A stretch of 64,000 nucleotides of DNA from Anaeramoeba flamelloides (lineage: Eukaryota > Metamonada > Anaeramoebidae), in NCBI GenBank assembly GCA_027625915.1, contig JANTQA010000012.1:13726501-13790500 (forward strand), given 5' to 3'. Each line of letters opens with the position of its first letter. Positions within the stretch are counted from its first letter, which is position 1. The notes below the pieces were generated by a model. It ran no database searches. It was not told where the DNA came from and saw only the letters and a list, made by a program, of their open reading frames with translations. The translations under genes were made by a program, and so were the position numbers. Shown here piece by piece: positions 22,948-34,083 of the stretch.

Positions 22948-23631
22948 TATGGTGATCAAAATAATGTGTGCACAACAACTATAATCCATGTTTCAAAAGA
23001 TAATCTGTGCTTTTTTTTTATATCTTCTTATTCCAATTTATCATCCAATTTACTACACAAGAGTATATCTAGGCTAAAATCAATTTTGCTGATTCATTCC
23101 TTGATATTTTAATTAAAAATTTAAATTTGAATGCAATTAGTTGAAAATTTTTCATAATATTCTCAGTTTTTTTTAATATTTATATATTTTTGATTATAAA
23201 AATTTTCTTCAATTTACTCTATTTATTGAGATAAATATTCCAATTTAATCCTTTATTTTTAGAATTTTTTTTTAAATATTAGATCTTTAAGAAATCAGTA
23301 ACATATTTAACTTTGGGTTTATTGTTGGTTTCTTTGATTGGATGTTGTATAGGTCTTCTATAACATTAAAACATGCATTTTATTACAGTAAGATCCACTT
23401 TTTAGGCACAAACTTCAACAAAAATTAAGGCACAAAAAAAATCCCAAAATTATGCATAAAATTCAGATTATAGCAAAATAATTTGTAAAAAAAAATATTA
23501 GAAAGTTTGTGCCTTAATTTGAGAGTTTTTTGTGCTTTAATTTTTGTTGAAAGTTTGTTCCTTAAATTTGATACTGACTGTATTGATACTGGATTAAACT
23601 TTTCTCGACGCATTATTTTCGCAAAAGCAGA
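22948..23631. repeat. MITE family 3, copy c, split by a family 1 MITE
   Basis: Starts TATGGTGATCAAAATAATG and runs in opposite orientation to copy b. At 23385 it is interrupted by a family 1 element. The rest of its right arm resumes at 23583 (TTGATACTGGATTAAACTTT, matching TGAAACACGGATTACACTTT of copy e). The order of events is therefore clear: family 3 inserted first, family 1 later. Confidence 0.8.
23385..23582. repeat. MITE family 1, copy b (nested)
   Basis: 198 bp. Left end TACAGTAAGATCCACTTTTT, right end ...GATACTGACTGTA, TA at both edges. Carries the AATTAAGGCACAAAAAA arm and its inverse TTTTTTGTGCTTTAATT. Inserted into family 3 copy c. Confidence 0.85.
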
Positions 23632-24872
23632 GTTTTACATCTATGTGACAAATTTACAGAAAAAGTTACTACCCATAAAATAATTACCTTTTCTCCAATA
23701 AACTCATTTTCACAAATAAAATTTTTTAAGTCTTAAAGTCAGGGGATTTTCAATGTAATACACTATTTTTTTTTCTTGAATAAAACACATCTAATAAGAG
23801 TGTTTGATGAAAAATATGAAATCAATTTGAAGATATTTTTATTTCAGATGTTAAATTAAAAAAAATATATATTTTTGTAATATGAAATCAAAATAAAAGA
23901 TTTCAAACAATTCTAAAAGGAAATTTCGAGTACTGTTGATTTCACAATAAAAAAGAACAAAATTTTAATTTGGTGAATATCCAAAAAAAAAAAAAAATCA
24001 AGATTTAATATCAATTAACTGTTTCCAATTTTTAAAAAATGAAATCAATAATCTAATCTTCATGGAAGAATAAAGAATTTTAAATTTACTTTGATTATTA
24101 AAACAGTTTTTTAAAAGTAGAACTAGAACTTTTATTAGGATTTATTTTTCGACAAACAGTAGTTTGAAACACTTATTATCATAAAATTTTTCAATTTTTG
24201 AGAATTATTTGGAGGTATTCGAACAAAAGAAGACCAATACTTTTTTCAATAAAGAACAGAGTATTCATAACATGGTGTTTGTCAAGGTGGATGTACTCCC
24301 TTAAGTGAAAGAAATTACCCAGCCTTTTTTTAAGATATTATTGAGAATTATTATTCAAAATTTAAAATTGGAATAACAATTGAATAAAATACCCTAACGA
24401 AAATACTATTTTGTATTACATAACTTTTTTTGGTGTTCAGGTTTCAAAATTAGTGATAAAAACTTTATAATTTTTACAAACTTTGTTTCCAAAAGTTTCT
24501 TTTACGCAGATATAAAAAAATTGATTATTTGTGAAATCTTAAACCCAAATAAACAACAAGACTGACAACAACTTTTGTTAGTTATTGATTGTTTTACTCT
24601 TTCATAAGAAATACAACATTTTTCTTCAATAGTAATCTTTCTTGAAAAATGAAAAATATGATGTTTTTGGGATTTTACAAAAAAAAAGGTGATATCTAAA
24701 TTTGGAAGAGATCAACATACAAAACATTTCAAGAACCAAACAGATATTTTCAAAGTTATAAAATTGTTACATTACACTCGATTATTACCATTTTTTAAAA
24801 TTTGACCTTTGTGTCAAAAAAAAAAAGACAAAAAAAAAAAAAAACAAAACAAAGAACCGAAAATCACAAAAA
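23632..24872. other. Intergenic upstream of PGAP1
   Basis: No gene recognised. A scrap at about 24210-24300 reads SIHNMVFVKVDVLP, reminiscent of a thioredoxin-fold strand, but another frame is equally open and no exons join it; I do not call it. The A-rich leader just before 24873 resembles the leaders of other genes here. Confidence 0.4.
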
Positions 24873-27869
24873 ATGATAACCAAAAATTGTTCGCTTCTTC
24901 AGATTATACCCTTTGTGATTATTAATTGCATAGCGATTATCCTGGCAATTTATGGGCTATATCTTACACGTTCCAAAATCCCAAATCTCTGTGAATTAAC
25001 ATTAATTGGGATTGATCTTGAGCCAATAGATAACAAGATGGTTGCCCATCGAAACTATCGGTTGTTTAAGGCAATTGTTCCACAAGGGGAGCACCCAAAA
25101 GATCTCAAGGCAAACAGCAAGCCGAAAATCCCGATCTTATTTATCCATGGCCATTCTGGGAATTATTCTAATGCCAAATCGATTGCTTCGACGTTTGCGC
25201 TCTTGAATGGGCAATTTAATAGAGACAAGGGCAACTGGGAAATCTCAAAAGGATACGAAGAAGGATATGATCCAATTGATCGAGAATTTGTACTAAAATA
25301 TTTGAACTCAAGCAAATACGATCCAATAAATTCAGCTTTTGAGTTTGAGGTTTATTCAATTGATTTTAAACACCAACTAAATGCCTTCTCATCGTTGCTA
25401 TTATCGGAACAAACAGAGTATTTATTGGACTGTGTGAAATATATTCTTAGTGCGTACAGTACAAAAGACGACTCCCAAACGCAACCCGAGAAGGTCTTCA
25501 TTATTGCACACTCGATGGGGGGGATGGTGAGCCGATTGGCGCTGTCTTCATCGAGGATTGAAAAAGATCAAATCGGAACAGTTCTCACTTTGAGCACACC
25601 GCACAATGATCCGCCATATCCCTGCGACACTGGCACGACTGTCTCGTATCGTAACTTTTTACATTCCCCGTCTTTTGCACCACTTGATCATGAGAACACA
25701 AATGACAAGAACAGCAAAATTGCTTCGCAATCCCTCATTGTCTCAATCATTGGTGGGGTCAATGACGAACTGATTAGACCAGACAACGCTTATTTGGGCA
25801 ATACCAAGCACATCAACAAGGACAATCAAGATATTAAGGAGATCTCTTATTACACCTCATCGATTGAAAGTTGTTTTACATCAAGTGACCACAAATCAAT
25901 TATTTGGTGCAACCAAATCGTCAATAAAATATCTAAATTGGTTTACAATTTGGTTGATCCAAGCACCCAGCAATTAACACTACCAATTGCTGAGCAAGAA
26001 AAAATTTTTGATCGATCATTGACATCAAGTTTAAAGCATTTTTTTACTCTGCAAACAAAAAATGATGGGAAGGGGAATAATAATCTCAAGCACTATAAAC
26101 CAATCAATAATAATGACGGGTTGATACTGGATTCAAAAATAAATATCCCAGTCACCAAAGAATTTGATTTTGTTGTATTACTAAAAAAAGAGGGCTTACT
26201 GGAGAGAATTAAACTCATTAATGAAAACGAGAACGAGAACGATAATAAAGTAATTGAGCTCAATAGATTTAACAAATCTCAAAATTATTTGTTTCAAATA
26301 TTGCCATACCCAGAATTGTATACAGAAGAAGGATTAAATACCAAAGAATATTTTTTCAAACATTATTGGAAAAATCAACAAAAGTACAATCTGATGATCG
26401 TCAAACAAGAATTATTATCAAAATATACCAATATTGAATTTGAACTAAATAACAAGCTACTTAACCAATTACAACACGTTAACGAAACAAATATTATATA
26501 TGAATTTGAAAAAATTAATGAAATTTCACATACAGTTGGCATATTCGATTTTAGCAAAAAAATAACTATCAAGAATTTATTCTCAAGAATCCAGTTTAAT
26601 TCCTTTTTAGATAATAATTTTGCCTATAATCTCATCATCAATACAAACCAAATAAATTTAACCAATTACCAATTACCAATTGTTTATTTACGAGCCATGG
26701 ATTCCCAATATGAAAAGATCATTAGAAGCTTTGAAATTATTCGACAAGGTGATCAAAAAATTACTCTTCGAAAGGAAATCCGCTTTCCACAATGGAGTTT
26801 AAAAGCTTCCAAACCAGAGCTGTTAATATTCCAACAAATAAACAATTTTAATTCTAATATTAACCAAGATGATCCGAATGAAGACTCCGGCGATCAGATC
26901 ATTGTATCAATTAATATTATCAAAACTTTAGGCCTATGGTTTTATGTGTCATGGCCCTATAATGCAATGATCGTATTAATCATTGTCACTCTAATTTTCA
27001 CTTTAATGCAAACAAAGCCAATCAAAGTTCAAAAAAAGCGATCACTTCTTGATCAAATGATTTATTTTATTCGGCTTTATTTAACTGTCTCAATTCTAAT
27101 ATCACCAGTATATTTACTGTTTTACTATTGTTTCGATTTTTTAAAAGAAAACGCAATTTCATTTAATAGATGGTTTTTTTATAATTTGGTAATCTCTGAA
27201 ACAATAACAGCAATAATTTTAATCAACTCCATATGTTTCACCATCATATTATTTTTTAAATTGATAATTACCCAGAAATTTGAAAGAATCATAACTTATC
27301 TATCATATTCTTCAATCGTATTACTTGTCACACCAATAAATTATTCTTTGATTTTAATTTCTTTGGTAATACTACATTGGATGTCCTTTGCCCATTTCTT
27401 AAAACGAATTAAAAACAAATCGTTAAAATATTCGAATGTTATAATCAAACAATTTGGCTGGAATTCGATCAATACTACCTTAGTTGGGATGAAAGTTACG
27501 TCAGCGATAGTCTATTTTAAACATATTAAAAACCTACAATTCAATACATTCCATAATATCGCTAGATCCTATCAGCTATCAATAGAATGGTCTTTTTTAT
27601 TGATCCCCAACATTATCAATACCATATTACAAATTAATTATTTATTTAACGACCCCAAGGCAATTTTACACCAAACAAATTTAATCACTTCAAAATCGAA
27701 ATTTTGGTATTTATTAACTTCCTTTTTATTCTTATTTTGTATAAGATCACCTGCCTTCTCACACGCCTTTGCCTGGCTAATCCTATTACCAGAGTTCATT
27801 TATGCCTTGACAATCGAAAAAAAATTTAAATATACTAGACTTAAAAATAAACTGGATAAACATTTGTAA
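24873..27869 (+). CDS. PGAP1: GPI inositol-deacylase (PGAP1/Bst1 family)
   Basis: 998 residues in one uninterrupted exon. PGAP1/Bst1 is an ER membrane lipase that removes the acyl chain from the inositol of GPI anchors, allowing export of GPI-anchored proteins. There is an N-terminal membrane helix at about 10-31. The alpha/beta-hydrolase core follows: PILFIHGHSGNYSNAKS at 87-103 (oxyanion region), YSIDFKHQLNAF near 161-172, the nucleophile motif AHSMGGMVSRLAL with Ser214, and TLSTPHNDPPYPCD, the family's 'TPH..PP' block. A long divergent lumenal middle follows. From about residue 690 to the end come six to eight hydrophobic helices. Length matches yeast Bst1 (about 1,030) and human PGAP1 (922). 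ATG at 24873 is preceded by an A-rich leader. Flanks are non-coding. Confidence is high; antisense frames at 26093 and 26375 are shadows. Confidence 0.95.
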   Translation: MITKNCSLLQIIPFVIINCIAIILAIYGLYLTRSKIPNLCELTLIGIDLEPIDNKMVAHRNYRLFKAIVPQGEHPKDLKANSKPKIPILFIHGHSGNYSNAKSIASTFALLNGQFNRDKGNWEISKGYEEGYDPIDREFVLKYLNSSKYDPINSAFEFEVYSIDFKHQLNAFSSLLLSEQTEYLLDCVKYILSAYSTKDDSQTQPEKVFIIAHSMGGMVSRLALSSSRIEKDQIGTVLTLSTPHNDPPYPCDTGTTVSYRNFLHSPSFAPLDHENTNDKNSKIASQSLIVSIIGGVNDELIRPDNAYLGNTKHINKDNQDIKEISYYTSSIESCFTSSDHKSIIWCNQIVNKISKLVYNLVDPSTQQLTLPIAEQEKIFDRSLTSSLKHFFTLQTKNDGKGNNNLKHYKPINNNDGLILDSKINIPVTKEFDFVVLLKKEGLLERIKLINENENENDNKVIELNRFNKSQNYLFQILPYPELYTEEGLNTKEYFFKHYWKNQQKYNLMIVKQELLSKYTNIEFELNNKLLNQLQHVNETNIIYEFEKINEISHTVGIFDFSKKITIKNLFSRIQFNSFLDNNFAYNLIINTNQINLTNYQLPIVYLRAMDSQYEKIIRSFEIIRQGDQKITLRKEIRFPQWSLKASKPELLIFQQINNFNSNINQDDPNEDSGDQIIVSINIIKTLGLWFYVSWPYNAMIVLIIVTLIFTLMQTKPIKVQKKRSLLDQMIYFIRLYLTVSILISPVYLLFYYCFDFLKENAISFNRWFFYNLVISETITAIILINSICFTIILFFKLIITQKFERIITYLSYSSIVLLVTPINYSLILISLVILHWMSFAHFLKRIKNKSLKYSNVIIKQFGWNSINTTLVGMKVTSAIVYFKHIKNLQFNTFHNIARSYQLSIEWSFLLIPNIINTILQINYLFNDPKAILHQTNLITSKSKFWYLLTSFLFLFCIRSPAFSHAFAWLILLPEFIYALTIEKKFKYTRLKNKLDKHL

Positions 27870-29239
27870 GAAGAAATCATTTTTATCTTTTGATAAATAT
27901 GTGCGTATAAAACTATGTTTATTTTTTATTTTTTTTTTAGTTTTTATTTTTATATATAAATCTGTATAATTATCTAGAAATTTATTTATTATTTAGACAG
28001 ACCACATATATTGGATTAAAGTAAAATATTCTAATAAAATTCTAAACAATTTTTATTTTTATTTTCTATTTTGTTTCATTGTTTTGTTGTGTTTTCTTAA
28101 TATGGATTTTTTGAATTATAGGTATTCTAGTCAGATAAAGTCTTTTAACCACTCTAATATTGCTTCGTTATAGGTTGGGAAATCCCATTACATTACTTGT
28201 TTCTTTATTATATATTTCCAAAGGTTTAAATTTCTTCAATTTAAAATAATTTTTTTTCTTTCAAGGTATATAAACAATTTAATTCTATTTAAATGAATTA
28301 ATGATTTTTTTTTACAACCCTTAAAATTTCATAAAATAAGTATTTTTTTATCAAGAATGATAAAAAAATAACTCATCTGAGAAATGAAAATAAGAAAAAA
28401 AAATCTACAAAATCTCAAAAAGTGCCAAAGAGATCAACACTTCAAAACTAACTTTGCTGTTTTCAAAAGTTAATAAATTCTAACCATTCAGATTGGAAAT
28501 TTGGTTTTGTTCTTTGACGTTTTTTTCTAAAAACAAAACAGTTTTTTATCGTTGATTATTTGGGAGATCAATCACTCTTCGCCAGTTGATTTGTTTTTAA
28601 TTGGGATTAGGTAGTTATAAAAATTAAAATATTTTTTTTTTGCATTTCAAAAATTTATTTTTCACTGAAATATTTCAACACTTGTGTAAATCTTTTTGTT
28701 CTTCAAAAATTGAATTTTGGTGTTTCTGTGATGTTTAAAAGTTTGTATGGGAGTTTAATAACAAGTTTTTGCAAATTCGAAATAACTTTAAATGAAAAAT
28801 TGAAACCTTTAAGCCTGTAGAATATTTAATAAAAGAAAAATATTCTTTGATTGATTGTTTTATTAAAACCTTTTTAGTTTTTTATTTGAAAAGGATATTA
28901 GTGAGATAAAAACGGCTATTTTAAATTTCTATTCGCATAAGGTTTGACAAGATTGGTTATGTTAATTTAATTTTCAATTTTGAAATTTCTTGACTAGTAG
29001 TATTTTTTTTTCAATAAAAATAAAAATTTATTTTTTACCCCTTTGAAATATTTTTGATATTTCACATTTAAAAAGTAGTATTAATAATTTAAAATGTTTT
29101 TTTCAAAAATAAAATACGAGACAAACAGAGTAGGAAAAATGATTTCATATATGATTGATTTATTGATTAATTGTATTAAGAATATATATATATATATATT
29201 AGTTTTTATTTGTTTTATAAAAGATAAATGTTAATTAAC
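27870..29239. other. Intergenic between convergent PGAP1 and EMC2
   Basis: 3' regions of two convergent genes. There is a (TA)9 tract at about 29182-29199. No further gene or clear repeat. Confidence 0.45.
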
Positions 29240-32200
29240 TTAATTGTCTATTTCAAGTAATTCAAGAACAGTTGTTTTTGTATTATTATCTTCTTTTTGT
29301 AAATAGAATTTTTTGATTTTATCTTTGGCAAATTGTAAAAGTTGTTCATTTATTTGTGTTTCTGATTGATTTAAATTTCTTGAAAATAAGGTTTTTAGTT
29401 TATTTGTTGTTAAATATAAACCATAAAAAGATTTTAAATTTTGTTCTTCTAACAATTTTATCGAATGAGCATAATATTGCCTTGCCTTAATTAAATCTGA
29501 TCTCTTGCCAATGGTATAATAAATGTTTGCAATTTGATAATGATGTTGATAATTATCAGGCTCGGCAAGAATCAATTCTTCACAACAAAATAACGCCTTG
29601 GAATAACTATAAAATTAATGAATTAATTAATAAATATTTGGAGACGAACAATATTGAATGATTTTCAAAAATGTATAAAAGAAATTCAGAAGATATTTCG
29701 GGAATCAGATCAAAAGCTGAAGTTAAAATCAGTTTATTTTTGTTTAATTTGCAAAATAAGATTTTTGATTTGATGAGAGTTCGTGAAAAAATAAGCAGAT
29801 AAAAATTTCATCAAGTTTTTCAATTAATAAAAAAACTAAATAAAAAATTAATAAACTCAATTTGAAAAAAAGGGGAAACAACTTTGTCATTTAAAAACAA
29901 AATAATTTTCATATTTTCATTTAAAGTAAAGCATCATAATTTATAAAAAAATCCGAGTGTTCATATATAAATAGTTATTGTAAAATAACAATTTTACTTT
30001 ATATTATTTTTTTTTTTTGAATTTTCTACTTTAAACCATCCGATGAGTTTTTTGTATCTTTTGAGTATATTTGAGTATGTTTGGTGCTTGTTCAGATAAG
30101 TATATGTGTATGTTTGATTTTGATAATACATGTTTGCTTTGTGTTGGACTATGTTGGGTTAGATTAAATCAATTTCTCTTCTGAAATAGAAACTTAAATA
30201 ATGTTTGGTTTGGTCACGTTGCATTAAGTAGTGGGGGGGGGGTATGTATATGCACAATTAAATATTACTCAGTTATTTTAGACTGTATTTAAGATAGACA
30301 AAATTATGGGTAACGATACACAATTAGAAATTTTCTTTACAAAGACGTTTTCTCTCATTTGTTAATACCATTTAGCTATTATCAGAAATGTTACAGACAT
30401 CGAAAATACCAATTCCTTTCACACAAAATGGGTTGAACACTATTCCCCAAAATTTGTAATTTTTTGAGAATGTTATATTTTCAAACAAAAAAAAAATCTA
30501 AAATTAAAATTACAAGTTGACTATTAAACTGAATATATTGGCACGAGGGAATCTTAGAAGTTGTTCAATAAGTGTTTTTTAGTAGTTGAAAAATTTTGTG
30601 GTATTTTCGATTTTCAGGTGTTTTCAGGAATAATTGATAGATTCATCCTAGAGCGTTTTAAAATCAATTTTTTTTTTTTTTACGAGTGGTTAAATCTTGT
30701 GGGATTGCAAGTCTTAAATGTAAATCTTTTAAAATTTAAACACAACTAGCAAATTTAAAACTAGGAAAAGTTGTAAAACACCTGAAATTCCATTTTTTTT
30801 GATTCATTTAAAAATATTCGTAAAAATTCTGAAATTTTATTCCCATTTTACAGATAAATATATATATTATTGAGTAAACATTAACCACTCTAATTAGAAT
30901 ATTGTTTAAATATTCTAAATATATCAACTTTAACCATTTGGTAAATGTCGAAATCAAAAAAATCTGAAAAATTAAAAATGACTAAAAATGAATATCTAAA
31001 TCTTGATTTTAATTATTACATTTTAAAATCGAATTATTTTTATCTAATTTAGTATATTTGAATGCACTTTAAAAAAGGGAAAGGTGTTGATTTGTTTTGA
31101 ATATATTTAAATTAATGAAAATTATTTTGTAAATAAAATTTTCCACAAAGTTACACAATTTAAATATAAAAATTTGCAATACTGGTGCTTGAATTATAAA
31201 TATGAATAAAATTTCAGAATTTTTACGAATATTTTTGAATGAATAAAAAAAAATGGAATTTCAGGTTTTTTGAATTTTTTGGGGTTTAGGTTTGACAGTA
31301 ACAAGAAATTTTTTAATCAGGATCGTACTTTATTTTATTCCATTAAATGACGAATAAATGATTTTTAATTTTTATTCGATATATATCTTTAAATTTTATT
31401 GGTGTTTTCGTATAGTATTAGCATCTACCATGGAGAAGTCTAAAATTAAAGTATGCTTGAATTGGAAAGTAAATCACATAGCCACTCCACGGTTAAAATA
31501 TCTCTAAAAATTCTATTAGTAAAATAGCACTTACTTTCAGCAATTTAAAACATGATTCATTGTATTAGTAAATAATTCAACAATTTGAGAAAAAAATCTA
31601 AATTTCAAGAAACAAAAATTTAAAGGCCGAGTCATCAATATTTAGACTTTGAGGTTACAAAATATCTTTCTTAAATTTATTTTGAAATCTAGATTAGTTG
31701 CTAAAAAAAAATCGATTTTTTTATTAATTAAATAATTGAATCAGAGATTATTTTGAATAATAATATTAACATATTGGGAATATATTAGGGGTTTTGATGA
31801 TAACATATATTAACAATCAATTCGAGATAATATTAAAAAAATTGCGGTTATTCCTACTTTATCATGAAAAATCATAAAATCGCGATATTCCACATTATCG
31901 CTAAAAAATGAAAAATTATTTTTTTTGAAATAACCTTAAAAAAAATCTCTTGACTTTTAAAACAGCCTTGAGTTTTTCACAACACTTTTCCACTTTAAAA
32001 ATGTTTGAAAGTGTTTGCAAGAGTTGTGAATTGTCTTCGAGTATTTGAAAGGTTATAAAAGAAAACTTTTATAAATGGGATGAGACCGTTTGTACTGGAA
32101 AAAAAATTTTTTCTTTTCATTTTTTTTTTTTATCAAAATATAAAATCTCAAACAAATTTTATGATCGTACTAATAATAACCCATTTCAATGATATACTTG

Positions 32201-33270
32201 AATATAAAATAAATGTGTTTTTTTAAATGGAGTTATTACATTTCACAAGTTAAATAACCAAAAAGAATAAAGAGTAATTTTCCTTCTTATTGGTGATTGA
32301 TTAAAAAAAAACCTCTAAGCTCTGTGTTCTGTTTTCTGACCAATACAAAGATATGAGAAGAAGAATAAGAAGAAAACAAAATTGTAGAAAATCTTAATAA
32401 TTGACGATAATCTGTCTATGGTTGTTGTGAAAGCTTTTGAAAAGTTATCCAACTCCTTTCAGCTTTCATAGAATATTGAATAATGTTTTAATCCAAGAAC
32501 ACATTCTTTAAAGAATGAGTGAAGGGTTGTTTTTTTTAGAGTCTCTTTTATTCAACACAATTCAGAACACCACGATTGACTGATGTCCCATATTTTTACC
32601 TTTTTTTATTCTTGTTGTTGTCCAATAAAAAATCGAAAGAGTATTGATTTTAATGTTGGTTTTTTATTTGAAGACAAAATCTTACTCAATTTTGCCTTAC
32701 AAAATAAAAAAAGAACGCATTTAAGAATAAAAAAAAAAAGAAAAAAGCAAACCATTGCTGAGAAAGGTAAAGATCTAAAAGTTCTTCCCAAGCTTCGGTG
32801 TCTCCCTGAAAATGAGACAAATATTTATTTAAATTTTGAATTGTGAGTTTAGTATTGCCCTGTGCTTTTGAAATGCATACTAATCGTTTTTGAGCAATTT
32901 GATCAGAAGGGTTGTCTTTAAGGATCGATTGATAAATAATTTGAGCGTTTTTCCAATGACCCATTGCTTCTTCAAATAAACCAGAAAGCTTTGTTACACG
33001 AAGTGATTTGGGAAACTGCTTTTGCAATTTTAAAAGAAGAGAGTTCGATTCTTCGAGACTTACATCAAGGCCTGCTAAAAAAACTTGTTCCATCACTTCA
33101 AATAGTTCTTCTTTTGAGAGCCTTTTACTATTTTTATTGATTAATGGCAATCCGTATTTCATAATTTCATAAGAGTTGCGTTGTTGTTTTTTTCGGTATT
33201 CTCTTAACAAACCGCGTGCTGCTTTCCAGTTGTTTGGTTTGTTTTTGAGTATTTGCAAGTTTTTGTTCAT
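29240..33270 (-). CDS. EMC2: ER membrane protein complex subunit 2
   Basis: EMC2 is the cytosolic tetratricopeptide-repeat scaffold of the ER membrane protein complex, which inserts tail-anchored and multi-pass proteins. Two exons: 33270-32753 and 29606-29240. The intron is 32752-29607 (gtttgc...ttatag, 3,146 nt). Splicing completes a TGT codon and gives 294 residues; human EMC2 has 297. Family landmarks are WKAARGLLREYRKKQQRNS near the N-terminus, FPKSLRVTKLSGLFEEAMG, DNPSDQIAQKRLVCISKAQG, GDTEAWEELLDLYLSQQ at the exon end, YSKALFCCEELILAEPDN at the exon 2 start, and ARQYYAHSIKLL then LKSFYGLYLT. These match human blocks such as GDQEAWHELAELY, CLEELMMTNP and SRKYFAQALKL in order. The intron is about twenty times longer than most others here and holds several repeats. 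The C-terminal tail is shorter in motif than human. Confidence 0.93.
29960..30640 (+). repeat. Inverted-repeat element family 10, copy A
   Basis: Matches the reverse complement of 36108-36790 along its length: GT-rich phrases such as TTTGAGTATG and TTAGATTAAATCAATTTCTC, then ATTTGTTAATACCATTT, then TTTTCAGGTGTTTTCAGG at the right end. The left end is worn. Lies in the EMC2 intron. Confidence 0.7.
30780..31275. repeat. Foldback element with ~70-bp arms in EMC2 intron
   Basis: Left arm about 30780-30855 (CCTGAAATTCCATTTTTTTT, then AAAAATATTCGTAAAAATTC) is the near-exact complement of about 31200-31275. About 495 bp overall, interior A/T-rich, non-coding. Confidence 0.75.
31410..31800 (+). repeat. 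Dispersed repeat family 6, copy a
   Basis: Landmarks GTATTAGCATCTACCATGGA and ACAAAATATCTTTCTTAAAT recur at 43600-43720 (same orientation) and 54230-54590 (opposite). No coding frame. Confidence 0.6.
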
Positions 33271-33523
33271 TTGAATGAATAATAAGAAAAAGATATTTTG
33301 GAAGAAAAAATGATTTTCTTTAAAATTTCAGCACTCACAAAAAATCTCTTGAATTTAACAAAAGTTCGAACTCTAAAAAACGTTTGAACCCTTTAAAATG
33401 GATGAAAGGTTTTTAAAGTGTTTCAAAGTGTTTGAAAGATTTGAAAGAATCACAGTTTTATTAAGTTTTCAGATTTTTTCTTGTAAAAGCCAATGAAAAT
33501 GATTTTTTGTTTGAAATAATAAT

Positions 33524-34083
33524 TTAAGGTTTAAAATCCCTGAAATTTGAAAAAAAGATTATCTTGTGTCGTTTGTTACCACTTGTCAATTTGATTCTTA
33601 GCTGATTGATCTTGTACTTGGTATGGATTTTAATAGTGGTTCAAAATAGTAATTTTTGAAAAAATTTTTTTTTTTCCGAAATCCGAATTGAAAAGTGTAA
33701 GATTAATTGGCTGGAACTCAAGTGATAAAAAAAATCTGTTTTGTAGGTTTTTGATTGAAATTTTTAATTAAGTTTGGTTTTATTGGGAGCTTTTAAAAAA
33801 TTTTATTTTTTCATTTGGTTAATGGACAAAAAAGTAAATCAAGATTCTTTTCTTTAACACCAAAATCCAAAATTATTCTTGAACATCTATCAATCTATAA
33901 ATCTTACACTCTTCAATTTGGATTTCGGAAAAAAAAAAATAAATTGTCCAAAATTGCCATTTTGAACCACTATCAAAAACCATACCAAAAACAAGATCCT
34001 TCAGCTAAGAACCAAATCGACAAGTGGTTACACCCAACTCAAGATAATTTTTTTTCAAATTTCCGGGATTGTAATCCTTAAGG
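33524..34083. repeat. Foldback element with ~190-bp arms beside EMC2
   Basis: About 560 bp. Left arm about 33524-33715 and right arm about 33890-34083 are reverse complements by eye at roughly 85%. Examples are GTTCAAAATAG/CATTTTGAAC, TTTCCGAAATCC/GGATTTCGGAAA and CACTTGTC/GACAAGTGG. Starts about 250 bp upstream of the EMC2 ATG. The 88-residue frame at 33815-34081 is a by-product of one arm. Confidence 0.8.

Larger units (their letters stand above)
29607..32752 (-). other. 3.1 kb repeat-filled intron of EMC2
   Basis: Bounded by GTTTGC and ATAG in EMC2 sense. It contains, by window coordinate, a family 10 element (about 29960-30640), a foldback element (30780-31275), a family 6 repeat (about 31410-31800), and about 950 nt of unassigned AT-rich sequence. 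No embedded gene found. A G10 tract at 30233-30242 is exceptional in this composition. Confidence 0.85.

Noticed and set aside
24210-24300. Thioredoxin-like scrap (NMVFVKVDV)
   Set aside because: Only one short motif, an overlapping frame is equally open, and there is no CxxC or joining exon.
26093-26572. Minus-strand frames inside PGAP1
   Set aside because: Antisense Ser/Leu-rich shadows of the PGAP1 coding sequence.
29240-33270. Two separate TPR-like genes instead of one spliced EMC2
   Set aside because: The two pieces match consecutive parts of EMC2, the splice phase fits exactly, and the total length equals that of the family.
33815-34081. 88-residue frame upstream of EMC2
   Set aside because: Coincides with one arm of a 560-bp foldback; no homology recognised.
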